A stretch of 64,000 bases of DNA from Pseudonocardia autotrophica (GCF_003945385.1 NZ_AP018920.1:3472001-3536000); one strand, 5' to 3'; shown: positions 46,358-55,776, counted from the first letter of the stretch. The notes: generated by a model from the sequence alone, not told the origin. Translations and numbers: made by a program.

Positions 46358-46915
46358 CTAACCGACGTCGCCGTCGAGCCAGCGCCGGGTGATCCAGAAG
46401 CCGTCGGGGGCCCACGGGTACTCCGGTGAGCCGAGCCGGGCACGCAGCTCGTCGAGGGTCCACCAGGCGCCCTCGGCGACCTCGGACGCCTGATGGACGA
46501 CCGGCCCGTCGGAGAAGACCTGGTAGGCGTGCATGTGTGCCCGCAGGCCGTGCGGGCCGGTGCCGGGGCCGGTGTCGATGCCCAGTGCGGAGGCGTCGAA
46601 GGCCAGCACGAACAGCGGTCGCAGCGCGACGCCGGTGATGCCGAGTTCCTCGGCCAGCTCGCGGGCCGCGCCCGCGTCCGGCGCCTCGCCCTCCCCGAGC
46701 ACGCCGCCCGCCCAGCAGCCCCACCGGCCGGCCATGATCATCTTTGTGTCGGTGCGGCGATGCACGTAGATCCGCTCGCCGTCGGTGCTGCGCAGGGCGA
46801 CGGCGGTGCTGGCGTGCCACAGCGACCGCGCGTAGACCTCACCCCGCTCGGCGGCGCCGGTGGGCCTGCCCTCGGCGTCGAAGAGCGTCAGGCGTTCGCG
46901 TGCGGGGTCGGTCAC
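46358..46915 (-). CDS. Nudix hydrolase
   Basis: A 185-residue pyrophosphohydrolase. The Nudix box is 'GVLGEGEAPDAGAARELAEELGI' with the REL-EE core that binds magnesium. The N-terminal 'LFDAEGRPTGAAERGEVYARSLWHASTAVAL' and 'IYVHRRTDTKMIMAGRWGCWAGG' resemble the YfcD/isopentenyl-diphosphate-isomerase-like branch. It should cleave a nucleoside diphosphate linked to another group; the substrate is unknown. GTG at 46915 is preferred; longer in-frame forms add an Arg/Pro/His-rich segment overlapping the dop promoter region. Divergent from dop. Confidence 0.85.
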   Translation of the reverse strand: MTDPARERLTLFDAEGRPTGAAERGEVYARSLWHASTAVALRSTDGERIYVHRRTDTKMIMAGRWGCWAGGVLGEGEAPDAGAARELAEELGITGVALRPLFVLAFDASALGIDTGPGTGPHGLRAHMHAYQVFSDGPVVHQASEVAEGAWWTLDELRARLGSPEYPWAPDGFWITRRWLDGDVG

Positions 46916-46981
46916 GACCGCGATGATCGGACAGTGGTCGACTCGGCAGCGCGGCGGGGTCGCGCCGGGCCCGGTGACGGT

Positions 46982-46987
46982 TAGGCT
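46982..46987 (+). promoter_or_regulatory. -10 element upstream of dop
   Basis: TAGGCT, 32 nt before the dop GTG. Here a GGGAG ribosome-binding site follows, so dop would have a short 5' leader rather than a leaderless message. Confidence 0.35.
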
Positions 46988-47019
46988 CGGATGATGCAGT
47001 CTCGTGCAGGGAGCCGGAT

Positions 47020-48546
47020 GTGACGGCACGGCGGATCATGGGGACCGAGGTCGAGTACGGCATCGCGGTGCCGGGCGACCCGACCGCGAACCCGGTGGTG
47101 ACCTCCACCCAGGTGGTGCTGGCCTACGCCGCCGCCGCGGACGTCCCGCGCAACCGGCGGGCACGCTGGGACTACGAGGTCGAGTCGCCGCTGCGCGACG
47201 CCCGCGGGTTCGACCTGTCGGCGCCGTCGCTGGCGCCCCAGCTCGACACCGACCTCGACGATCTCGGCGCGGCCAACGTCATCCTGACCAACGGCGCCCG
47301 GTTCTACGTCGACCACGCGCACCCGGAGTTCGCCACCCCCGAGGTGCTGACCCCGCGCGACGTCGTGATCTGGGACAAGGCCGGCGAGCGGATCATGCTC
47401 GAGGCGGCGAACCGGGCGGCGACCGTGCCGGGCGCACCCCGGATGCAGCTCTACAAGAACAACGTCGACGGCAAGGGCGCCAGCTACGGGTCGCACGAGA
47501 ACTACCTGATGGCCCGGACCACGACGTTCCCCTCGATCGTCACCGGGCTCACCCCGTTCTTCGTGTCCCGCCAGGTGGTCTGCGGCTCCGGGCGGGTCGG
47601 GCTGGGCCAGCAGGGTGACGATCCCGGATATCAGCTGGCGCAGCGCTCGGACTACATCGAGGTCGAGGTCGGCCTGGAGACCACGCTCAAGCGCGGCATC
47701 ATCAACACCCGCGACGAGCCGCACGCCGACGCCGACAAGTACCGCAGACTGCACGTCATCATCGGTGACGCGAACCTCTCCGAGATCGCGACGCTGCTCA
47801 AGGTCGGCACCACGGCGCTGGTGCTCGACATGATCGAGCACGGCCGCTCGTTCGAGGATCTGCGGCTGGCCGAGCCGGTGAAGTCGGTGTCCCGGATCAG
47901 CCACGACCCGACCCTGCGGCAGACCGTTCCACTGGCCGACGGCCAGAAGCTGACCGGGCTGAACCTGCAGGAGGAGTACCTGACCCGTGCGGTCGCCTAC
48001 CTGGAGGAGATCGTCGGCAACCAGCGGTCGGACTGGGACCCGGACACCCGCGAGGTCGTCGAGGAGTGGGAGTCGGTGCTGACCGACCTGGCCCGCGACC
48101 CGATGCTCACCGCGGACCGGCTGGACTGGACGGCGAAGCTCAAACTGCTCGAGGCCTACCGTGAGCGGGACGGCCTGACGTGGGCGTCCGGCCGGCTGGG
48201 CATGGTCGACCTGCAGTACTCCGACGTCCGGCTGGCCAAGGGCCTCTACAACCGGCTGGTGACCAGGGGCTCGATGCGCAGGCTGGTCTCCGAGGAGCAG
48301 GTGATGGCGGCGATGACGGAGCCGCCGGAGGACACCCGGGCGTACTTCCGGGGTACCTGTATGAGCCGTTACCCGGCGGAGGTGGCCGCCGCGTCCTGGG
48401 ACTCGGTGATCTTCGACCTGGGTCGCGAGTCGCTGGTGCGGATCCCGACGCTGGAGCCGCTGCGGGGCACCCGCAAGCACGTCGGGGAGCTGTTCGACGC
48501 GGTGTCCAGCGCCGAGGAGCTGGTGGACAAGCTCACAGCGCACTGA
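47020..48546 (+). CDS. dop: Depupylase/Pup deamidase
   Basis: A 508-residue glutamine-synthetase-fold enzyme that removes Pup from tagged proteins and, in species whose Pup ends in Gln, converts it to Glu. '[14 protein letters not shown]' at the N-terminus holds the metal-binding Glu residues, and D98 in '[16 protein letters not shown]' corresponds to the catalytic Asp of the family. The Dop-specific loop near residues 40-50 ('[18 protein letters not shown]') is present, which separates it from the ligase PafA. Because Pup here already ends in Glu, only depupylation should be needed. GTG start with GGGAG upstream. pup follows 188 bp downstream on the same strand. Confidence 0.95.
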   Translation: MTARRIMGTEVEYGIAVPGDPTANPVVTSTQVVLAYAAAADVPRNRRARWDYEVESPLRDARGFDLSAPSLAPQLDTDLDDLGAANVILTNGARFYVDHAHPEFATPEVLTPRDVVIWDKAGERIMLEAANRAATVPGAPRMQLYKNNVDGKGASYGSHENYLMARTTTFPSIVTGLTPFFVSRQVVCGSGRVGLGQQGDDPGYQLAQRSDYIEVEVGLETTLKRGIINTRDEPHADADKYRRLHVIIGDANLSEIATLLKVGTTALVLDMIEHGRSFEDLRLAEPVKSVSRISHDPTLRQTVPLADGQKLTGLNLQEEYLTRAVAYLEEIVGNQRSDWDPDTREVVEEWESVLTDLARDPMLTADRLDWTAKLKLLEAYRERDGLTWASGRLGMVDLQYSDVRLAKGLYNRLVTRGSMRRLVSEEQVMAAMTEPPEDTRAYFRGTCMSRYPAEVAAASWDSVIFDLGRESLVRIPTLEPLRGTRKHVGELFDAVSSAEELVDKLTAH

Positions 48547-48734
48547 CGCCGTCCGGGCGACGCACCATCGCGCAACAGGCGATTTTGTCGGTGCCGATCG
48601 GTAGGGTGAGTACATACCGGATGCGGTCCGGCACACCGGTGATTTCCGAGCCGGTGGGTCGAGCCGGTGGTCGAGTGGGTGATGGTGGCCGGATCCGGTG
48701 GGTCTCGACCGGCTCAGTGCGAGGAGGAGACGTC

Positions 48735-48932
48735 ATGTCGCAGGAGCAGACGAAGCGCCAGGGCGGTGGCGACGGCGACGACGAGTCCGCGGAGGGCGCC
48801 TCCGGATCCGGGCAGGAGCGCCGCGAGAAGCTCGGCGAGGACGTGGACACCATCCTCGACGAGATCGACGACGTCCTGGAGGAGAACGCGGAGGACTTCG
48901 TCCGGTCCTACGTCCAGAAGGGCGGCGAGTGA
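48735..48932 (+). CDS. pup: Prokaryotic ubiquitin-like protein Pup (ends Gly-Gly-Glu)
   Basis: A 65-residue disordered protein that is attached through its C-terminal Glu to lysines of target proteins, marking them for the proteasome. The C-terminus 'DFVRSYVQKGGE' is diagnostic and ends in Glu, so no deamidation is required before ligation. The middle 'REKLGEDVDTILDEIDDVLEENAEDF' forms the helix that docks to the Arc coiled coil. ATG with a GAGGAGGAGA ribosome-binding site 5 nt upstream. It lies between dop and prcB, the standard order; the ligase gene pafA is not in this window. Confidence 0.97.
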   Translation: MSQEQTKRQGGGDGDDESAEGASGSGQERREKLGEDVDTILDEIDDVLEENAEDFVRSYVQKGGE

Positions 48933-49097
48933 CCCGACGGCGCCGCGCCGGCTGACCGGCGTCGCGCGGGCGCCCCGCCCGTTCCCGTACTACCGTCCCG
49001 GCCGGGTCCGCATCAGCGGGCCCGGCCGTGCCGGAACCCCCGCCGCCGGGCGGGGTGTCCGGCGCACGCAGCTCGAACGAGAGGCACGTACCCGAAG

Positions 49098-49988
49098 ATG
49101 GAGTTCCGGCCGTCGGTCACACCCGGGATCGTGCCCGGGCGCCACACAGGTCAGCTCGGCACCTTCCTCACCGGATCCGAGTCGTTCGCGGATTTCGTCG
49201 GGGCCACGGCACCGCACCTGTTGCCGGGCGCCGGGATCGCGGCGTCGCCCGCGCACGGCGGGAACGCCGCCGACGCGCTCGGCGTGCCGCACGGCACCAC
49301 GATCATCGCTCTGACCTACGCCGGTGGCGTGGTCATCGCCGGTGACCGGCGCGCGACCTCGGGCAACGTGATCGCCCAGCGCGACATCGAGAAGGTCTTC
49401 GTCACCGACGAGCACTCGGCCGTCGGGATCGCCGGCTCGGCCGGGATCGCGCTGGAGATGGTCCGGCTGTTCAGCGTCGACCTGGAGAACTACGAGAAGC
49501 TCGAGGGCGTCCCGCTCTCGCTCGACGGCAAGGCGAACCGGCTGGCCGGGATGGTCCGGCAGAACCTGGGCGCGGCGATGCAGGGCTTCGTCGTGGTCCC
49601 GCTGTTCGCCGGGTACGACACCGACATCGCCGACCCGGCCAGGGCCGGTCGCATCGTCACCTTCGACCCGACCGGCGGCCGGTACGACGAGAACCTCGGC
49701 TTCCACGCGGTCGGCTCCGGCTCGATCTTCGCGAAGTCGTCGCTGAAGAAGCTGCACGACCCGGCCGCGGATCTCGCGGGCGCGGTACGGACGGCGATCG
49801 AGGCGCTCTACGACGCCGCCGACGACGACACCGCGACCGGCGGCCCGGACACGGTCCGCCGGATCTACCCGGTGGTCGTCGGGATCGACGCCGACGGGGC
49901 GACCCGCCGCGGCGAGGACGAGATCGCCGATGTCGTCGAGCAGGTCATCGCCGGGCGCACCGAGCGCCCCGGCGGGCCCTCCCGCTGA
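49098..49988 (+). CDS. prcB: 20S proteasome beta subunit
   Basis: A 296-residue precursor. The propeptide is about 66 residues; cleavage at '[13 protein letters not shown]' exposes the catalytic T67, and the mature enzyme keeps the Asp and Lys of the family in 'GDRRATSGN' and 'KVFVTDEH'. Fourteen copies form the inner rings of the 20S core that degrades pupylated proteins. The start is ATG. prcA follows 52 nt after the stop on the same strand; one operon with pup is likely. Confidence 0.96.
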   Translation: MEFRPSVTPGIVPGRHTGQLGTFLTGSESFADFVGATAPHLLPGAGIAASPAHGGNAADALGVPHGTTIIALTYAGGVVIAGDRRATSGNVIAQRDIEKVFVTDEHSAVGIAGSAGIALEMVRLFSVDLENYEKLEGVPLSLDGKANRLAGMVRQNLGAAMQGFVVVPLFAGYDTDIADPARAGRIVTFDPTGGRYDENLGFHAVGSGSIFAKSSLKKLHDPAADLAGAVRTAIEALYDAADDDTATGGPDTVRRIYPVVVGIDADGATRRGEDEIADVVEQVIAGRTERPGGPSR

Positions 49989-50040
49989 CCCGCGTCCCCC
50001 CGCCGCCGCCCGCACCGCACGAGCCACTGGAGCGCTCCCC

Positions 50041-50856
50041 ATGACGATGCCGTTCTACTCCTCCGTCGACCAGCTGCTGCGCGACCGCTCGGAGCTCGCC
50101 CGCAAGGGGATCGCCCGCGGGCGCAGCGTGGTCGTGCTGACCTATGCCGGGGGCGTGCTGTTCGTCGCCGAGAACCGCGGCACGTCGCTGCGCAAGGTCT
50201 CCGAGATCTACGACCGGATCGGCTTCGCCGCGGTCGGCCGGTACAACGAGTTCGAGAACCTGCGTACCGGGGGCATCCGGATGGCCGACTACCGCGGCTT
50301 CACCTACGACCGGCGTGACGTGACCGGCCGGATGCTGGCCAACGCCTACGCGCAGGCGCTGGGCACGGCGTTCGTCGAGCAGCAGAAGCCGTTCGAGGTG
50401 GAGCTGTGCGTCGCCGAGGTGGGGGAGCGGCCGGACGGTGACCAGCTCTACCGGATCACCTACGACGGCTCGATCACCGACGAGCCGCGGTTCGTGGTGA
50501 TGGGCGGCCAGACCGAGCCGATCTCGACGAAGCTGAGCGAGACCTACGAGGCCGGCCTGGAGCTGGAGGCGGCGATCGCCGTCGCGCTCGGCGGTCTGCA
50601 GGTGCCGGGCGCCGATCCGGCGTCGGGCGGCAACGGCAGCAACGCCCAGCCCCGGGTGCTCGGGGCGGACGCGCTGGAGATCGCGGTCCTCGACCGGTCC
50701 CGGGCGCGCCGTACCTTCCGCCGGATCGAGCGTGACGCGCTGGCCGGGCTGCTCCCCGCAGCGAACCGCGGGACCCAGGATTCGGACCCCGACGTCGCCG
50801 GTGGTGACGACGCCGCGGCCGCGGAGGGCGCGCTGGACGAGGGCGGCGACTCCTGA
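50041..50856 (+). CDS. prcA: 20S proteasome alpha subunit
   Basis: A 271-residue outer-ring subunit that gates entry and docks the Arc ATPase. '[40 protein letters not shown]' is the N-terminal gate and first strands, and '[23 protein letters not shown]' follows. Lacking a catalytic Thr is normal for alpha. The last 45 residues are acidic and disordered ('[25 protein letters not shown]'). The stop overlaps the proposed CTG of the next gene by three bases (CTGA). No pafA follows, contrary to the longer cluster in some relatives. Confidence 0.96.
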   Translation: MTMPFYSSVDQLLRDRSELARKGIARGRSVVVLTYAGGVLFVAENRGTSLRKVSEIYDRIGFAAVGRYNEFENLRTGGIRMADYRGFTYDRRDVTGRMLANAYAQALGTAFVEQQKPFEVELCVAEVGERPDGDQLYRITYDGSITDEPRFVVMGGQTEPISTKLSETYEAGLELEAAIAVALGGLQVPGADPASGGNGSNAQPRVLGADALEIAVLDRSRARRTFRRIERDALAGLLPAANRGTQDSDPDVAGGDDAAAAEGALDEGGDS

Positions 50857-51356
50857 CCCGGTTCTCCGCCACCACCGAGTCGGAGGCGGTCGTCACCGCG
50901 GACCGGATGGCGGTGTGGCGGGTGCTGACCGATCCGCGGCTGCTGCCGAAGCTGACCCCGCTGCTCAGCCGGATCGACGCGACCGAGGACGACGACGGCA
51001 TCTGGTGGCGCTGGCACCTGGTGCAGATCGCCGTACTCGGGGTCGGCATCAAGCCGGTGTTCACCGAGCGGATGACCTTCACCGAGGGCAAGCGGATCGA
51101 GTTCACGCACACCCCACCACCGGGGGTGACCGAGTGGGCGGGCGCCGAGGGCCACTATGCGCTCACCGACGCCGAGCCCGGTGCCGACGGGGCGCCCGCC
51201 ACCCACCTGGAGATCTCGCTGTCGCTGCACGTCGACATGCCGCTGTCCCGGCTGGCGGCGCCGGTCGTGACCCGCACGATGCAGACGACGATGGACATGA
51301 CCGGCGACCGGTTCTCGGCCAACCTGCTCCGGCACCTGCACGCCCGCGAGCGGTGA
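50853..51356 (+). CDS. SRPBCC (START-like) protein, apparently starting at CTG
   Basis: A 167-residue ligand-binding-fold protein of the polyketide-cyclase/START superfamily. '[37 protein letters not shown]' forms the first strand and helix; it starts 15 residues ahead of the first in-frame ATG (50907), and no ATG, GTG or TTG precedes it. The only possible start is a CTG overlapping the prcA stop as CTGA, implying coupled initiation. The C-terminal helix '[29 protein letters not shown]' is complete. The ligand is unknown. It belongs to the proteasome operon by position, though no functional link is established. Confidence 0.75.
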   Translation: MTRFSATTESEAVVTADRMAVWRVLTDPRLLPKLTPLLSRIDATEDDDGIWWRWHLVQIAVLGVGIKPVFTERMTFTEGKRIEFTHTPPPGVTEWAGAEGHYALTDAEPGADGAPATHLEISLSLHVDMPLSRLAAPVVTRTMQTTMDMTGDRFSANLLRHLHARER

Positions 51357-51367
51357 TCCCGCGGGGC

Positions 51368-52063
51368 TCACCGCTCCGCGATCGGCCGCGACCCGGGATC
51401 GACCAGGAACTGGATGCGTTCCATCAGCGCGTTCCGCTTCGTGTTGTGGAACGACGCGATCCGCCACCGCTCGCCGTCCCGGACGACCGTGTAGGTCTGC
51501 ACCTTGCCGGGGGCGCGCGGCGGATCGGCGCCCTCGTACGTGTCGCCCCGGGTCGAGACGACGGCGACGTCGGGATGCACGAACCGTACCGACAGGTACG
51601 AGTCGGTCAGCCGGGTCCCGGCGAGGACGCCGCCGAACAGCGCCCGATGGCCCTCGACGATGTCCTCCCGGCCGGCGTAGTGCGTGCCGATCCAGCTGGT
51701 GTAGGTGGCGTCGGCGGTGAAGGCCGCACCGTAGGCGTCGGCGTCCCCGGCGTTCCAGGCCGCGGTGAGCGCGCCGATCGCCGAACACACCGCCACATGC
51801 TCGGCGCCGCCCGCGAGGGCGGGTCCGGTCACCGGTGCGGTGCCACAGTCGGGCACTCCGGTGGCGGTGGGTGTGGAGGTCGCAGAGATCCAGGTGTACG
51901 TGCCGAGGCCCAGGGCGGCGACGACCGCGACGGTGATCGCGGCCGCGCGCAGCCGGCGCCCTCCGGCACCCGGCGCTCTTCCGGATGGCACCGAGGCCGC
52001 ACCGGAACGAACCTTCTCGGCGGCGGAGGTGTCGACGTGCTGGGGCGGGGCGGATCGGGTCAT
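51368..52063 (-). CDS. SnoaL/DUF4440-type protein with N-terminal membrane anchor
   Basis: A 231-residue protein. Residues about 38-60 are one hydrophobic helix ('AAAITVAVVAALGLGTYTWI'); after it, 'AVCSAIGALTAAWNAGDADAYGAAFTADATYTSWIGTHYAGREDIVEGHRALFGG' and 'VAVVSTRGDTYEGADPP...TYTVVRDGERWRIASFHNTKRN' form an NTF2-like cone, as in SgcJ/EcaC or ketosteroid-isomerase-like proteins. The domain would lie outside the membrane. It is divergent from a MarR gene, with three operator-like sites between; probably the MarR target. Enzymatic role is not known. Confidence 0.82.
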   Translation of the reverse strand: MTRSAPPQHVDTSAAEKVRSGAASVPSGRAPGAGGRRLRAAAITVAVVAALGLGTYTWISATSTPTATGVPDCGTAPVTGPALAGGAEHVAVCSAIGALTAAWNAGDADAYGAAFTADATYTSWIGTHYAGREDIVEGHRALFGGVLAGTRLTDSYLSVRFVHPDVAVVSTRGDTYEGADPPRAPGKVQTYTVVRDGERWRIASFHNTKRNALMERIQFLVDPGSRPIAER

Positions 52064-52076
52064 GACTCTCCAATCG

Positions 52077-52126
52077 ATTGCGTGTGTGCAATAATTGCTT
52101 ACACGCAGAGCTTGCATAAGCGCAAG
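52077..52126. promoter_or_regulatory. Array of three 16-bp operator-like sites at 17-bp spacing
   Basis: Sites of the form WTTGC-N6-GCAAW start at 52077 (perfect), 52094 (right arm degenerate) and 52111 (CTTGC-N6-GCAAG, perfect). Each is separated by a single base, so the centres lie about 1.6 helical turns apart. It sits between the SnoaL-like and MarR starts and probably covers both promoters. Confidence 0.65.
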
Positions 52127-52144
52127 TAAATCTCGGGAGGCGCG

Positions 52145-52594
52145 ATGAGCGATGAGCACGACCCGGCGACCTATCGTCGCTATCTCGCCGCCGTCGTCCG
52201 GTTCCACCTGCATGCGGCCGAGCGGTCCGGAATCGGGTCGACCGACTACCAGGCGGCGAGCCTGCTGGAGCTGGACGGTCCGACGACCACCGGAGCCCTC
52301 GGCGGGCGGCTCGGGCTGACGGCGGGCTCGGCGACCCGGGTGGTGGATCGCCTGGTGGCCGCGGGGCTGGCCCGGCGGGTCGCCGATCCGGACGATCGGC
52401 GGCGGGTGCTGGTCGAGCACACCGGCGTGCTGCCGGACGGGCTGGCCGCGCTGCTGGACCGGGTCCGCGCGCCGCTGGGGGAGCTGCTGGCCGGGCTCCC
52501 GGCGCCGGAGCGGGCCGGGATCGAGCGGTACCTGACGGTGGCCGAACGCGTGTACCGCGAGGCGCTCGACGGGCGGGATGCGACCCTGGAATGA
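52145..52594 (+). CDS. MarR-family transcriptional regulator
   Basis: A 149-residue repressor. 'STDYQAASLLELDGPTTTGALGGRLGLTAGSATRVVDRLVAAGLARRVADPDDRRRVLVEHT' is the winged helix with the 'DPDDRR' wing turn. ATG with a GGGAGG site 6 nt upstream. The operator array directly upstream and the divergent SnoaL-like gene suggest it controls both. The flavin-dependent oxidoreductase gene starts 28 nt after its stop; a TTGA-N4-TCAA element (52595-52606) lies between and may give extra control. Confidence 0.9.
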   Translation: MSDEHDPATYRRYLAAVVRFHLHAAERSGIGSTDYQAASLLELDGPTTTGALGGRLGLTAGSATRVVDRLVAAGLARRVADPDDRRRVLVEHTGVLPDGLAALLDRVRAPLGELLAGLPAPERAGIERYLTVAERVYREALDGRDATLE

Positions 52595-52622
52595 TTGAAG
52601 CATCAACTACGTTGGGCGGTAC

Positions 52623-53648
52623 ATGAGCGAGATCGAGTTCGGACTGGACACCTTCGGCGACGTCCCGACGGACGACCAGGGTGTGCTGCTCCCGCATCCA
52701 CAGGCGATCCGACAGGTGGTCGACGAGGTGGTGCTGGCCGACCAGGCCGGCGTCGACGTCGTCGCACTGGGGGAGCACCACCGCCCCGAGTACTCGATCT
52801 CCACGCCGGAGACCGTGCTCGCCGGGATCGCCAGCCGGACCTCCCGGATCCGGCTGTCCTCCGGCGTGACGGTGCTGAGCTCCGACGACCCGGTACGGGT
52901 GTACCAGCGGTTCGCCACACTCGACGCGCTGTCCGACGGCCGCGCCGAGGTGATCGTCGGGCGCGGGTCGTTCACCGAGTCGTTCCCGCTGTTCGGCTAC
53001 GACATGAGCGACTACGAGGTGCTGTTCGACGAGAAGCTGGACCTGTTCGTCAAGCTCCTCGACGAGAAGCCCGTCACCTGGCAGGGCACCACCCGGGCCG
53101 GGCTGGACTCCGTCGAGGTGTTCCCGAAGGCGGGCCGCCGGATTCCGGTCTGGGTCGGCGTCGGCGGCTCCCCGGAGTCGGTCGTCCGCACCGCCCACCA
53201 CGACCTGGGCCTGATGCTGGCCATCATCGGCGGCCCGCCCGAGCGGTTCGCACCGTACGTGGATCTCTACCACCGTGCGGTCGAGCAGTTCGGGAACCCG
53301 GCGCGCCCGGTCGGTATGCACGCACCCGGCTTCGTCGCGGCCACCGACGAGGAGGCCCGCGAGGTCTTCTACCCGCCGTACAAGGCGCAGATGGATCTGA
53401 TCGGGGCCCAGCGCGGCTGGCCGCCGATGGCCCGGGAGCGGTTCGAGGCCGAGATCGAGCAGGGCGCGCTGCACGTGGGGTCCCCGGAGACGGTGGCCCG
53501 CAAGATCGCCGACTCGGTGCGCGCGGTCGGCGCCGAGCGCTTCGATCTCATCTACACCGTCGGGCCGCAGCCGGTGTCGGCACGGCGCAAGGCCGTGGAG
53601 CTCTACGGGACGCAGGTCATCCCGAAGGTCCGGGAGCTGCTGGCCTGA
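52623..53648 (+). CDS. LLM-class flavin-dependent oxidoreductase (luciferase-like)
   Basis: A 341-residue TIM-barrel flavoenzyme of the bacterial luciferase family. 'FGLDTFGDVPTDD' starts the barrel, 'DVVALGEHHRPEYSISTPETVLAGIASRTSRIRLSSGVTVLSSDDPVRVYQRFATLDALSDGRAEVIVGRGSFTESFPLFGYD' carries the conserved EHH and GRG segments that bind FMN, and 'HVGSPETVARKIAD' is the C-terminal signature. It is likely FMN- or F420-dependent. Family members oxidise or reduce small organic compounds; substrate unknown. It follows a MarR gene on the same strand and overlaps the convergent LysR gene by 32 bases at its 3' end. Confidence 0.9.
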   Translation: MSEIEFGLDTFGDVPTDDQGVLLPHPQAIRQVVDEVVLADQAGVDVVALGEHHRPEYSISTPETVLAGIASRTSRIRLSSGVTVLSSDDPVRVYQRFATLDALSDGRAEVIVGRGSFTESFPLFGYDMSDYEVLFDEKLDLFVKLLDEKPVTWQGTTRAGLDSVEVFPKAGRRIPVWVGVGGSPESVVRTAHHDLGLMLAIIGGPPERFAPYVDLYHRAVEQFGNPARPVGMHAPGFVAATDEEAREVFYPPYKAQMDLIGAQRGWPPMARERFEAEIEQGALHVGSPETVARKIADSVRAVGAERFDLIYTVGPQPVSARRKAVELYGTQVIPKVRELLA

Positions 53649-54618
53649 TCCGGGCTGTGTCTGTGTCTGTGTCTCTGTCTCTGCCCCCGGACCCGGATCC
53701 CGGGTCCGGGGCGGCGGCGACCGCTCGTCCGGCCGCTGTCCGCAGCGCGGTGCCGAGCGCACGCAACGGGGGCAGCGCCGCGTCCTGCTCGCGGGTGGCC
53801 AGTACCAGGGACCGCCCGATCGCCGGGGTGCAGGACAGGAACCGCACCCCGTCCGGCGGCGGGGTCACGGCGACCCCGGGCACCACCGCGACCGCCAGCC
53901 CGGCCCGCACCAGCGCGAGCTGGGTGGTGAAGTCCGCGAACAGGTAGCGGATCTCGGGCTCGACGTCGTTCGCCCGCAGCAGCTGCACCAGCGCCTCGTA
54001 GGGCTCGGTGCCGGCCGGGCTGGACGCCCACACCTCACCGGCCAGCTCGCCCAGCGGCGCCGGATCGCGATCGGCGACCCGGTGCCCCTGCGGGACGGCG
54101 AGCAGTACCGGCTCGGTGACCAGCGTCGTCACCCGGACGCCCGGCGGGAGCCGGGCCGGGTGGTGCGTCCAGCTCTCCAGCAGCACCGCGTCCAGGTCGC
54201 GGGAGCGCAGCGCGGGCAGCAGATCGACCACCTCGCCGTCCTGCACGGTCGGGATCAGACGCGGGTGCTCGGCCGCCAGCGCGCCGAGGACCTCGGGGAG
54301 CAGCGCGCGCAACGCGGAGGCGACCGAACCGATCCGCAGCGGCCCGGCCACCTCGTCCTGCAGAGCGGCCAGATCGCGTTCGGCGTCGGCGACCGCACCG
54401 GCGATCGACGCCGCGTGCCCGGCGAGGACATGCCCGGCCGCGGTCAGCCGGATGCCCCGGCCGTCCGGCTCCACCAGACGGGTACCGGCCTCCCGCTCCA
54501 GCCTGCGCAGCTGCTGGGTGACGGCCGGGCCGGTGATGTGCAGTGCGGCGGCCGCCCCGCCGACCGAACCGTGCTCGGCGACGACGGCGAACACCCGGAG
54601 CCGGTCCCACGTGATCAC
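53617..54618 (-). CDS. LysR-family regulator with repeat-encoded tail
   Basis: A 333-residue regulator. 'WDRLRVFAVVAEHGSVGGAAAALHITGPAVTQQLRRLEREAGTRLVEPDG' is the winged HTH, followed by a substrate-binding-protein-like effector domain ending near residue 295. The final 38 residues are a Gly/Ser/Asp/Arg/Thr tail ('DPGSGSGGRDRDTDTDTARI') encoded by a hairpin and a CTGTGT microsatellite; this is not part of the family fold. It is divergent from the EamA exporter gene, with about 85 bp between, which suggests it controls that gene. It overlaps the 3' end of the flavin oxidoreductase gene. Confidence 0.88.
   Translation of the reverse strand: MITWDRLRVFAVVAEHGSVGGAAAALHITGPAVTQQLRRLEREAGTRLVEPDGRGIRLTAAGHVLAGHAASIAGAVADAERDLAALQDEVAGPLRIGSVASALRALLPEVLGALAAEHPRLIPTVQDGEVVDLLPALRSRDLDAVLLESWTHHPARLPPGVRVTTLVTEPVLLAVPQGHRVADRDPAPLGELAGEVWASSPAGTEPYEALVQLLRANDVEPEIRYLFADFTTQLALVRAGLAVAVVPGVAVTPPPDGVRFLSCTPAIGRSLVLATREQDAALPPLRALGTALRTAAGRAVAAAPDPGSGSGGRDRDTDTDTARIRPAAPGPSG
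53655..53683. repeat. CTGTGT microsatellite in the LysR tail
   Basis: Three CTGTGT units followed by CTCTGT-CTCTG, in frame on the minus strand (Arg-Asp-Arg-Asp-Thr-Asp repeats). Confidence 0.8.
53685..53711. terminator. Perfect 12-bp hairpin near convergent gene ends
   Basis: CCCCGGACCCGG and CCGGGTCCGGGG pair around an ATC loop, 37 nt after the flavin oxidoreductase stop. It lies inside the LysR coding tail, so it also encodes protein on the other strand. Confidence 0.65.
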
Positions 54619-54702
54619 AGCCCGAGTCTAAATCACAGCTAAGCAGTACAGCGCAGAAACAGTCATTGGTGCTTTTCGATCGCGCTGGGGAGCCTGGATC
54701 AC

Positions 54703-55776
54703 GTGACCGCTCCCGCCGCATCCCGCGTCCCCGCGCCCCTGCCCACCGATCCGCGTGCGGCCGTCGCGTTGCTCGCCGGGGCGTCGGTGCTCGCGTGGAC
54801 CGGGATCCTGGTCGCGCTGTCCGGAGCCGACCCGGCCACCGCGTCGTTCTGGCGCTGCGTGCTCGCGCTGGTGGTGCTGGTTCCGTGGGCGCTGGCGGAG
54901 TACCGCAGGCACGGCCCGGTGGCGCCGGCCGCGGCCGGCTGGGCGCTGCTCTCCGGGGTGCTGCTGGGGGCCGACTTCCTGCTCTGGACGCGGGCGGTGC
55001 TCGACGCCGGATCCGGGATCGCGAACGTGGTCCTCAACGTGCAGGTGCTGGCGCTGCCGCTGATCGCCTTCCTGGTCGCGGGGGAGCGGATGGCGCGCAG
55101 GCAGCTGCTCGCCGCGCCGGTGCTGCTCGGCGGGATCCTGCTGGCCGGCGGCGTACTCGGCGCCGGTGTGGGCGGCCCGGCGCCGGTCCGCGGCGCGGTG
55201 CTCGGCACGCTCGCCGGGATCGCCTACGCCGGGTTCCTGTACCTGAACCGCCAGGTGTCCCGGCGCAACCCGCGGCACCTGGTCACCCCGGTCGCGCTGG
55301 CGACCGTCGGTGCGGGCGTGACCTGCGGACTCGTCGGCGTCGCGGGTGCCGGGATCGCGGTCGCCCTGCCCGCCGCGAGCTGGGCCTGGCTGATCCTGCT
55401 GGCGCTGGCCGGGCAGGTGGTGGCCTGGGTGCTGATCGGGCGGGGGACCGCCGGGATGGCGCCGGGCGCGGCGGGTGCCCTGCTGCTGGCACATCCGGTG
55501 CTGTCGGTGCTGCTGGGCATGCTGGTGCTCGACGAGCGGCCGACCGGATGGCAGCTGGCCGGCTGCGCGCTCGTCGTGCTGACGGTCGCCGCGGTGGCCC
55601 GCCCGGCCCGGTCGTCGGAGGACCGAGCCGCACGCACGCCCGGCCACGACGAGGGCAGCACGGACAGCACGGGCAGCACAGACAGCGCGGGGGACAGCGC
55701 GGGCGGTGAGAACGCCGGCGCCGGCGTGACAGCCGAGCCGGCTGCTCAGAGCTCGATGCGCTCGGCCCCGGTGTAG
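54703..55776 (+). CDS. EamA/DMT-family exporter
   Basis: A 357-residue drug/metabolite transporter with ten helices in two EamA repeats: '[35 protein letters not shown]' opens the first and '[25 protein letters not shown]' the second; '[36 protein letters not shown]' is the typical last hairpin. It would export an amino acid or other metabolite. GTG start. The tail after residue 305 is Ser/Thr/Asp/Gly-rich ('[17 protein letters not shown]') and overlaps the 3' end of the convergent fdhD gene by 31 bases. Divergent from a LysR gene. Confidence 0.85.
   Translation: MTAPAASRVPAPLPTDPRAAVALLAGASVLAWTGILVALSGADPATASFWRCVLALVVLVPWALAEYRRHGPVAPAAAGWALLSGVLLGADFLLWTRAVLDAGSGIANVVLNVQVLALPLIAFLVAGERMARRQLLAAPVLLGGILLAGGVLGAGVGGPAPVRGAVLGTLAGIAYAGFLYLNRQVSRRNPRHLVTPVALATVGAGVTCGLVGVAGAGIAVALPAASWAWLILLALAGQVVAWVLIGRGTAGMAPGAAGALLLAHPVLSVLLGMLVLDERPTGWQLAGCALVVLTVAAVARPARSSEDRAARTPGHDEGSTDSTGSTDSAGDSAGGENAGAGVTAEPAAQSSMRSAPV

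Noticed and set aside
47020..48546. PafA rather than Dop
   Set aside because: The extended loop near residues 40-50, 'MGTEVEYGI' start and position next to pup fit Dop; PafA lacks that loop.
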